Source: JAAYZQ01 sp041300865 (GTDB lineage Bacteria; Chloroflexota; Anaerolineae; JAAYZQ01). From it: a DNA stretch of 27,972 nt. Below, one piece after another: positions 22,606-27,972 of this stretch (the stretch's first letter is position 1; every line of letters begins with the position of its first letter). The position numbers and the translations under genes were made by a program. The notes under the pieces are model-generated. The model ran no database searches and was not told where the DNA came from. It was given only the letters and a program-made list of their open reading frames with translations. The stretch covers positions 1 to 27,972 of the forward strand of contig JBFYTF010000165.1 in assembly GCA_041300865.1 (NCBI GenBank), read 5' to 3'.

Positions 22606-24702
22606 TTAGCTGTTCTGGCGCACGTCGGGCAGGAAGGACTGGTAGACGATGCGATAGGGGCGCATCATCTCGTTGTCCTCGTGCTCGACGATGTGACAGT
22701 GCCAGACGTACAGCCCGGCAAGGTCGAACTTGGCCTTGACACGCGTGATCTCGCCAGGGTAGGCGATGACGGTGTCCTTGTAGCCCAGCTCCCAGGCCTC
22801 CGGCTCCCGCACCGCGCCCACATTGGGCAGCATGGGGTCGAATACCTCGCGGTTGACCACCTGGAACTGGACCTCGTGGATGTGGATGGGGTGGGCGTCC
22901 ATGGTATAGTTGTACATCTCCCACACCTCGGTGTCGCCCACGCGCACAAGCTCGGTGATGGGCATCATCCACTCCATGGGCATGGGCATGGGCATTCCCG
23001 AACCATCGTCTACCACCGTGCCAAGGAGCGCCTCCGACGGGCCAAATTCCTCAGCCTCGGGATCGTCGCAGGCCAGCACCCAGTTGCCGTCGTCGTCGAC
23101 GACATAGCGCACCGACTTGGAGTCTTCCTCGTTCAACGAGACCTGGCGCGTACGCACCGCAGGGCCCAGGGGCGTGAATGCGGGCAGCACCAGGCTGGCC
23201 GGTGGGATGCTCGTGTCTTCACCAACGGCGGGACCGACGACGAATTTCATCACCTGGCCGGTCGTCAAGGGATCGGCGTAGGGAAAATCGGTGCCAGGGA
23301 CACCACCACCGAATGGCTCGTCGGGGCCCTCATTGATCACGAACACTTCGGTGCCGTCCAGGCCTGTGAAATCGACGATCACGTCCGCCCGCTCGGCAGG
23401 CGCCATCAACAGCGTCTCGACCTGTGCCGGGGCGGGCAGGAAACCCCCGTCGGCACCGATCTGCCAGAAGGGCAGGGCCGACGTCGCCGGGCGCAGCTCG
23501 GGATCGCCGGTCACCATCTTCAGGATCACAAAACGCGAGTTGCAGCCGTTCAGGAACCGGAAGCGGTAGCGGCGCGCTTCGACGTTGAGCACCGGCCAGG
23601 TGCGGCCGTTCACGACCATGGTATTGCCAAAGAACTCCGGGTTCCAGATGGGCGCAATGTCGCTCGGCAGGCCATCGCAGGCCGGGTCGGGCTCGAAGGG
23701 GATGCGGAGCTGATCGGGCTCGATCCCCTCAAAGTAGGCCCGGCTGGCCGGGTAGAACAACGAGCCGTTCTGGTTAAAGACCCGGTCCTGCACGACGATG
23801 GGGATCTCGTAGTAGCTGAGACCCGGGGCATCGCCGAGCTGGGGCGCGGGGCCGGGCAGGCCGGCTGCCAGGTCGTCGGGGCCGCCACGCACGATAAAGA
23901 ACCCGGCCGGGCCGGCATAAACGTTCAGCCGGGTCATGCCCAACGTGTGGTCGTGGTACCACATGGTTGTTGCCCGCTGGTCGTTCGGATACTGGAATAC
24001 CGCGCTGCCGGGCTCCCAATCGACGCCCCACTTGGCGGCGAACTTGTTTCTGAACTCGTCGTAGAAGGTGCCCTCGGTAAAATAGCCGGCGGGCACGTTG
24101 CTGGCCGCAGGCAGGTACCAGGCCTCCGCGTAGCCGTCGCTCTCCTCGTGTGTGTGAGCGCCGTGGACGTGCGTCACGATCGGTACCGGTCCGGTGTACG
24201 GTGCCTGGGAGGTGCCATCGTGGTCGCGCGGTCCCGGCGGGTTGGCCCAGTGCAGCGTCTGGTCCACCCACAGCAGGTGCGGCCGGTACTGGCCGCTCTC
24301 GTCCACGAGCCCATTGATCCACTTGACCCGCAGCGGCTTTTCGTGCTGGGCTTCAATCGTAAAGGCCGGATAATTGCGGGTGGCCGGCATGCCGGGCACG
24401 GCATAGCTCCAGACGGTAGTGGGTAGAGCCATGCTTGCCGGCAGGATGTTCTGCTGGAACTGCTCGACGGCGATCTCGTAATAGTCTGCCATCTCGCCCG
24501 TCGGCAGAGCCACCTCGCTGTCGCGCGGCATGGCAGGGGGGATGATGAGCGGATCCTGGTACTTTGGTATCGCCAGCGGATCCAGAATTGCTTCCACAGC
24601 CATGGGCTGCTGCAGGAATCTGGGCAGATACCAGTGCGGGGGCACAAATAGGGCCGCGCCCGCCCCCGCGCTGATCTTCAAGAACTTGCGCCTGCTGATC
24701 AT
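22606..24702 (-). CDS. Tat-exported multicopper oxidase (CotA/bilirubin oxidase type)
   Basis: This 698-residue three-cupredoxin oxidase has all four copper signatures. They are HVHGAHTH (His178, His180, in place of the usual HWHG), WYHDHTLGMTR (His250, His252), HPIHIH (His604, 607, 609) and HCHIVEHEDNEM (His668, Cys669, His670, His674, Met679). Cys669 and an axial Met mark the type 1 copper site; the remaining histidines hold the trinuclear centre that reduces oxygen to water. The N-terminus RRKFLKISAGAG with a short hydrophobic run is a twin-arginine signal, so it folds with copper before export. A methionine-rich MPMPMPMEWMM run at 570-580 may bind Cu(I) or Ag(I), as in CueO. Substrate (phenols, bilirubin, Mn, Cu) is not readable. 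AAAGGAG lies before ATG 24702. It has its own promoter and terminator, hence a single-gene unit. Confidence 0.94.
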   Translation of the reverse strand: MISRRKFLKISAGAGAALFVPPHWYLPRFLQQPMAVEAILDPLAIPKYQDPLIIPPAMPRDSEVALPTGEMADYYEIAVEQFQQNILPASMALPTTVWSYAVPGMPATRNYPAFTIEAQHEKPLRVKWINGLVDESGQYRPHLLWVDQTLHWANPPGPRDHDGTSQAPYTGPVPIVTHVHGAHTHEESDGYAEAWYLPAASNVPAGYFTEGTFYDEFRNKFAAKWGVDWEPGSAVFQYPNDQRATTMWYHDHTLGMTRLNVYAGPAGFFIVRGGPDDLAAGLPGPAPQLGDAPGLSYYEIPIVVQDRVFNQNGSLFYPASRAYFEGIEPDQLRIPFEPDPACDGLPSDIAPIWNPEFFGNTMVVNGRTWPVLNVEARRYRFRFLNGCNSRFVILKMVTGDPELRPATSALPFWQIGADGGFLPAPAQVETLLMAPAERADVIVDFTGLDGTEVFVINEGPDEPFGGGVPGTDFPYADPLTTGQVMKFVVGPAVGEDTSIPPASLVLPAFTPLGPAVRTRQVSLNEEDSKSVRYVVDDDGNWVLACDDPEAEEFGPSEALLGTVVDDGSGMPMPMPMEWMMPITELVRVGDTEVWEMYNYTMDAHPIHIHEVQFQVVNREVFDPMLPNVGAVREPEAWELGYKDTVIAYPGEITRVKAKFDLAGLYVWHCHIVEHEDNEMMRPYRIVYQSFLPDVRQNS

Positions 24703-24735
24703 TGAAGGATTCTCCTTTCGTTGAAGTATGCCATA

Positions 24736-24764
24736 AGTATATCGGATGGCGGCGCGATTGTCAA
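24736..24764 (-). promoter_or_regulatory. Promoter for the multicopper oxidase gene
   Basis: On the minus strand a perfect TTGACA (24764-24759) and TATACT (24741-24736) are separated by 17 bp. Two ATTAAT hexamers 11 bp apart (24775-24780 and 24786-24791) lie just upstream in an AT-rich stretch and could be an UP element or regulator site. Confidence 0.82.
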
Positions 24765-24791
24765 TATCATAATTATTAATACTAGATTAAT

Positions 24792-24973
24792 CTTTTCGCA
24801 CCTGCGGTCCCGCGAAGGATACGTCACGGCCGGTGAGATCACAGTCCGGCCGGTACGTGCGCAGGGCGAAGGCGGCACCGCGGTTCGACCAAGGCTTCGG
24901 CGCGGGCAAGGTGCGGACGAACTCGGGACGAAGAATAGAAGAAGGGGTGCGTGAAATCGCGGGCCACTGTTCG
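24792..24973. other. Intergenic stretch between divergent promoters
   Basis: No gene is supported here. GGCCGG (24828-24833) and CCGGCC (24846-24851) form a 6-bp inverted repeat with a 12-nt loop; its use is unknown. Confidence 0.4.
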
Positions 24974-25003
24974 TTGCACACTGAGGCCGCTGTGTGGTAT
25001 AAT
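24974..25003 (+). promoter_or_regulatory. rusA promoter P1, predicted leaderless at GTG 25012
   Basis: TTGCAC (24974-24979) and a perfect TATAAT (24998-25003) are separated by 18 bp. The in-frame GTG at 25012 starts 9 nt after the -10 box ends, which is where transcription should begin. No ribosome site precedes it. Confidence 0.65.
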
Positions 25004-25027
25004 GGGCTCCTGTGCGGCCGTCGTACC

Positions 25028-25056
25028 TTGCGAGAACCGAACGGATGTGCTATAAT
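25028..25056 (+). promoter_or_regulatory. rusA promoter P2, predicted leaderless at ATG 25063
   Basis: TTGCGA (25028-25033) and a perfect TATAAT (25051-25056) are separated by 17 bp. The ATG at 25063 begins 7 nt after the -10 box ends, so the transcript should begin at or next to the A of ATG. Confidence 0.75.
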
Positions 25057-25062
25057 GGCTTC

Positions 25063-25518
25063 ATGGCTCACTCAGAGGCGCGCCGCGTTCGGTTCGAGCT
25101 GCCACTGCCACCCGGCATTAACCAGCAGTACGCCACGGTCAACGGCCGCAGGGTGTTGAGTAAGGACAGTCGCAGCTATAAAAAAGAGGTGCAGTCCATC
25201 GTGAGGCGCTTGAAAGCGGACGGCACGATCTCGGCCGAGTTGGTGCAGGCCCTGCGCCAGGGCTTCGTGGGGCTATTCATCGACTTTTACTTCCAGACGC
25301 CCCACCGCCGCGACCTGGATGGCGGCCTCAAGATCACCATGGATGCCATCTGCGACGCCCTGGGCGTGAACGACAACCGCGTCGTCGACGTGCACCTGGT
25401 CAAGCGCATCGATCCCCTCCGGCCTCACATCCAAGTAGAGCTGGAGGCGATCTCCGACTGGCGGTTCGACAGCGAGTACGTGTACCTGGGAGAGGAGGAG
25501 CATGGCAGAGCATCCTGA
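25063..25518 (+). CDS. rusA: RusA-like Holliday junction resolvase
   Basis: The 151-residue protein has the RusA fold pattern. LPLPPGINQQYATVNGRR at the N-terminus is followed near 82-104 by RRDLDGGLKITMDAICDAL and GVNDNRV. Asp84, Asp86 and Asp104 match the three acidic residues that bind magnesium in RusA, and the nearby Lys matches its conserved lysine. RusA cuts four-way DNA junctions. It is usually found on phages or prophages, but no phage genes are near; in this operon it seems a resident gene. No ribosome site precedes ATG 25063, in agreement with a leaderless mRNA from P2. An in-frame GTG at 25012 would add 17 residues (MRPSYLARTERMCYNGF) and sits at the predicted start of P1. Its end overlaps the TrmO-like gene by 17 bp. 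Confidence 0.88.
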   Translation: MAHSEARRVRFELPLPPGINQQYATVNGRRVLSKDSRSYKKEVQSIVRRLKADGTISAELVQALRQGFVGLFIDFYFQTPHRRDLDGGLKITMDAICDALGVNDNRVVDVHLVKRIDPLRPHIQVELEAISDWRFDSEYVYLGEEEHGRAS

Positions 25519-26020
25519 GCTCACCCTGCGGCCCATTGGCCGCGTCGCCGAGGGCCCACCCTGCCCGCCCGAGGAGGGCTGGGAGGAGCGCGAGGCCGTC
25601 GTGGAGATCGATCCGGACTGGGCCCCGGCCCTGGACGGCATCGACGGCTTTTCCCACATTTGGATCCTGTGGTGGCTGGACCGCTCCGGGTCTCCGCCCC
25701 AGGACCTGCGCGTCCACCCTGAGCGGCGGGCGGAGCTGCCGCTGGTGGGCATTCTCGCCACCCGCTCGCCGGTCAGGCCCAATCCTCTGGCCATGACGGC
25801 CGTGGCGCTCGTCAAGCGCGAGGGCCGCCGGCTCTCCGTGCGGGGCCTGGACGCGTGCCAGGGCACGTACGTCCTCGACGTCAAGCCCTATCTGCGGCGC
25901 GGCGATCTTGTACCAGGCGCGGCCGCGCCCGCCTGGCTGGAGCAGTTGTGGGCGGCCCACGACCGCGAGGGGAGCGCCGCAGGTGAGAACCTGGCCTCGC
26001 AGGACGGAAGGGCAGAGTAA
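25502..26020 (+). CDS. TrmO/TsaA-like tRNA methyltransferase
   Basis: The 172-residue protein has the TsaA-like beta-barrel. RPIGRVAEG at the start, an IDGFSHIWILWWLDRS segment and the family signature GILATRSPVRPNPLAMTAV are all present. TrmO uses S-adenosylmethionine to methylate N6-threonylcarbamoyladenosine at position 37 of certain tRNAs; the RSPVRPNPL loop binds SAM. The length is that of the single-domain form, shorter than the E. coli enzyme, which has a C-terminal extension. The last 20 residues are charged and not conserved. GGAGAGGAGG directly before ATG 25502 is a strong ribosome site inside the rusA gene. Its stop codon shares one base with the next ATG (TAATG), so translation is coupled. 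Confidence 0.87.
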   Translation: MAEHPELTLRPIGRVAEGPPCPPEEGWEEREAVVEIDPDWAPALDGIDGFSHIWILWWLDRSGSPPQDLRVHPERRAELPLVGILATRSPVRPNPLAMTAVALVKREGRRLSVRGLDACQGTYVLDVKPYLRRGDLVPGAAAPAWLEQLWAAHDREGSAAGENLASQDGRAE

Positions 26021-27057
26021 TGGGCGAGGTGCGTCAAGTCCGTTTTGTGCTGGTGGGCGCAGGCAACGTGGGCCGGCGCTTCCTGGAGCTGCTGCCCCTG
26101 ACGCGGGATCGGCTGTCGAGGCGCCTGGGGCTGTCCCTCGTCGCCGCCGGTGTGGCCGACCGCTCGGGCGCCGCGCTCAGCCCCGCTGGCCTGGATCCGC
26201 AGCAGGTGGTCGAGCTGAAGATGAAGGGCCAGGGGGTGGGCGCCTATCCGCGCTGGGGGCGGCCGGGCATGTCGGCCCTGGAACTGGTCCAGGAGGCCGA
26301 GGCTGACGTGCTCCTGGAGGCCTCGCCGGGCAACCTGCAGACGGGCCAGCCCGGCTTGGGCTGCGTGGAGGCCGCCCTCGGCCGGGGGCTGCACGTCGTC
26401 ATGGCCAACAAAGCACCGCTGGTCCTGGCGTTTCCCCGCCTCGTGGCCCTGGCGCGCGAGCGGGGTGTACGGCTGCGCTACGATGCCACGGTGGCGGGTG
26501 GGCTGCCGGTCGTCAACCTCGGAGAGCGGGACCTGGCAGCGGCGCACGTGCAGCGGCTGGAGGGCGTTCTGAACTTGACCGCCAACTATATCCTGTCGCG
26601 CATGGCAGAGGGGCTGGCCTACGACCTGGCCCTGGCCGAAGCCCAGGCCGCCGGGCATGCCGAGCTGGATCCCCGCCTCGACGTGGAGGGCTGGGACGCG
26701 GCGAGCAAGCTGGTGATCTTGGCCAATGGCACCCTCGGCCAGCCGGCCACCCTGGCCGACGTCGCCGTGGAGGGCATCCTGGGCGTGACGCCCGCCAGGC
26801 TGCGCCGGGCGCTGGACACGGGCCGGCGCATCAAGCTTCTGGCCGTGGCGGAGCATGGGCCGGAGGGCTATTCACTGCGCGTGGGACCTGTTGAGCTGGA
26901 GGCTGCGCATCCCCTGGCTCAACTGGGCGCCGAACAGATGGGCATCGTCTTCGAGACCGACACCTGCGGTGTCATCTCCGCGGCCATCCTTGAAGAGACG
27001 CCCGTGCCGACGGCGGCGGCCATGCTCCGCGACGTCGTCGAGATCTTGCGCGCTTAG
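26020..27057 (+). CDS. hom: Homoserine dehydrogenase
   Basis: The 345-residue enzyme has an NAD(P)-binding start, VRFVLVGAGNVGRRFLELL. The catalytic domain shows ANKAPL with Lys131, TANYILSRM near 188 and DPRLDVEGWDAASKLVILAN (218-237) with the conserved Asp/Lys pair. It would reduce aspartate semialdehyde to homoserine for threonine and methionine synthesis. It ends without the C-terminal ACT domain found in many long forms, so threonine feedback through that domain is not expected. GGAAGG precedes the ATG, which overlaps the TrmO-like stop. No other threonine pathway gene is adjacent, so the operon mixes DNA repair, tRNA modification and amino-acid synthesis. Confidence 0.92.
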   Translation: MGEVRQVRFVLVGAGNVGRRFLELLPLTRDRLSRRLGLSLVAAGVADRSGAALSPAGLDPQQVVELKMKGQGVGAYPRWGRPGMSALELVQEAEADVLLEASPGNLQTGQPGLGCVEAALGRGLHVVMANKAPLVLAFPRLVALARERGVRLRYDATVAGGLPVVNLGERDLAAAHVQRLEGVLNLTANYILSRMAEGLAYDLALAEAQAAGHAELDPRLDVEGWDAASKLVILANGTLGQPATLADVAVEGILGVTPARLRRALDTGRRIKLLAVAEHGPEGYSLRVGPVELEAAHPLAQLGAEQMGIVFETDTCGVISAAILEETPVPTAAAMLRDVVEILRA

Positions 27058-27071
27058 CGCTGGAGGCCAGG

Positions 27072-27887
27072 GTGGACGGGAGCGAGGAGCGGCGGCGAGC
27101 CAACGACGAGACCCGGGCGGTGTGGAATGACAACGCCGCCTTCTGGGACGACCGCATGGGCGAGGGCAACGACTTTGTGGAGATGCTCGTCTGGCCGGCG
27201 ACGGCGCGCCTGTTGGCCGTTCAGCCGAACGAGCGTGTGTTGGACGTAGCCTGTGGCAACGGCCTGGCGGCTCGGAGGCTGGCGGCGCTGGGTGCCCGCG
27301 TGGTTGCCTGCGACTTTTCCACGGAGATGATTGCCCACGCCCGGCAACGGCCCGCCGAGCGAGCCGAGCAGATCACCTACCACGTCGTCGATGCCACCAA
27401 TGAGGATGCACTGCTGGCCTTGGGCGAGGGCAGCTTTCACGCCGCCCTGTGCCAGATGGCCCTCTTTGACATGGCCGAGATCCGGCCGCTAATGCGCGCC
27501 CTCACCCGGTTGCTGCGCCCCGGAGGGCGCTTCGTGTTCTCGGTCATCCATCCCTGCTTCAACAACCCGCACGTGGTTCAGATGGCCGAGATGGAGGACC
27601 GCGAGGGAGAGGTCGTGACGGTCTACAGCGTCAAGGTCTCGGGCTACAAGACCGAGTCCACCGCGCGCGGGGTGGCCATCGTCGGCCAGCCCCGGCCACA
27701 GCTCTATTTCCACCGTCCGCTGCATACGCTGCTCGCGGCGGGCTTGGGTGCGGGGTTTGTCCTTGATGGGCTCGAGGAGCGGGCGTTTCCGCCTGAGCAC
27801 ACCCCGGGGCGATCGCCGCTGTCGTGGAGCGGCAAGTACTCCGAGATCCCGCCGGTTCTGGTCGCCCGGCTGCGGTCGCCGGCCTGA
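27072..27887 (+). CDS. SAM-dependent class I methyltransferase
   Basis: The 271-residue protein has a Rossmann-like methyltransferase core. Motif I reads VLDVACGNGLAARRLA, followed by an acidic strand end ACDFSTEMI (motif II), VVDATNED (motif III) and LLRPGGRFVFSVIHPC (post-motif). The N-terminal VWNDNAAFWDDRMGEGNDF is typical of the UbiE/Methyltransf_11 type acting on small molecules. After the core a region near 190-240 (YKTESTARGVAIVGQ and YFHRPLHTLLAAGLG) is usual for this subgroup. The substrate is unknown. GTG 27072 has GGAGG at 27062-27066 and lies 14 nt after the homoserine dehydrogenase stop, so it is the last visible gene of the rusA operon. Confidence 0.9.
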   Translation: MDGSEERRRANDETRAVWNDNAAFWDDRMGEGNDFVEMLVWPATARLLAVQPNERVLDVACGNGLAARRLAALGARVVACDFSTEMIAHARQRPAERAEQITYHVVDATNEDALLALGEGSFHAALCQMALFDMAEIRPLMRALTRLLRPGGRFVFSVIHPCFNNPHVVQMAEMEDREGEVVTVYSVKVSGYKTESTARGVAIVGQPRPQLYFHRPLHTLLAAGLGAGFVLDGLEERAFPPEHTPGRSPLSWSGKYSEIPPVLVARLRSPA

Positions 27888-27927
27888 GCGGCACGGCCGG
27901 CTGGCGCGCGGGACCTGGCCTGGGAGC

Positions 27928-27944
27928 GCCGGCATCTTGCCGGC
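27928..27944. repeat. Short REP-like palindrome
   Basis: GCCGGCA (27928-27934), TCT, TGCCGGC (27938-27944) form a perfect 7-bp stem; a third GCCGGCA lies at 27951-27957. There is no T-run, so termination is unlikely. Hairpins of this AGCGCCGGCATCTTGCCGGC type recur in many high-GC genomes (from memory). Confidence 0.5.
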
Positions 27945-27972
27945 ACACGGGCCGGCAGGGGTCCCGGGCTCG

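Noticed and set aside
22681..24426. 581-codon open frame on the plus strand, opposite the multicopper oxidase
   Set aside because: It has no ribosome site or family motif and lies wholly opposite a gene with all copper signatures. In GC-rich DNA such antisense frames stay open through codon bias.
24721..24954. 77-codon plus-strand frame starting in the AT-rich region before rusA
   Set aside because: It begins inside the oxidase promoter, has no ribosome site, and its second half is low-complexity G/R sequence.
27928..27957. Hairpin after the methyltransferase gene as a terminator
   Set aside because: No T-run follows; it looks more like a REP-type palindrome.

Overview
The window is a high-GC bacterial chromosome segment, with ATG, GTG and TTG starts, dense gene packing and many well-formed sigma70-type promoters. 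No rRNA, tRNA, CRISPR array, transposase or phage module is visible. The gene set fits a member of the Chloroflexota, perhaps Anaerolineae or Caldilineae: a large FG-GAP surface protein, a secreted-repeat protein with an LPXTG tail, a CarD regulator, cold-shock and RRM proteins in tandem, a DegV protein, a LytR-CpsA-Psr protein and a Tat-exported multicopper oxidase. This assignment rests on gene content alone.

Layout. 1-2581: end of one histidine kinase and a complete four-PAS histidine kinase. 2659-3921 (minus): MFS transporter. 4001-6864: promoter, ThDP-dependent acetolactate-synthase-like enzyme and a LytR-CpsA-Psr protein overlapping it by 4 bp. 6927-11499: promoter, then degV, a DHDPS/HOGA-type aldolase, a class V aminotransferase and a GlcD-like FAD oxidase. 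The last three can be joined as a glyoxylate module: aldolase yields glyoxylate, the dehydrogenase yields glyoxylate from glycolate, the aminotransferase converts glyoxylate to glycine. 11511-14639 (minus): a patatin-like lipase and a membrane-anchored MutS-family ATPase in one operon with one strong promoter. 14640-14938: intergenic region with that promoter, a 22-bp FNR/CRP-like palindrome and a perfect 19-bp tandem repeat. 14939-15952: secreted two-repeat protein with an LPETG anchor, followed by a terminator. 16093-19911 (minus): FG-GAP protein with 14 repeats. 20112-20546 (minus): small lipoprotein. 20701-21398: promoter, an intrinsic terminator inside the leader, then csp and an RRM RNA-binding gene, ending at a bidirectional terminator shared with carD (21565-22074, minus). 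22606-24702 (minus): multicopper oxidase with terminator and promoter. 24974-27887: two tandem promoters, then rusA, trmO-like, homoserine dehydrogenase and a methyltransferase in a tightly coupled operon.

The observations most worth following are: (1) the doubled promoter/start unit before rusA, where each -10 box lies 6-8 nt from its own in-frame start codon, so that two leaderless mRNAs would give two protein forms; (2) the intrinsic terminator about 45-75 nt into the cold-shock transcript; (3) the patatin plus membrane-MutS pair; (4) the FNR-like operator before the LPXTG protein; (5) the HOGA-like/AGT/GlcD cluster. All coordinates and motifs were read by eye; no homology search was possible.
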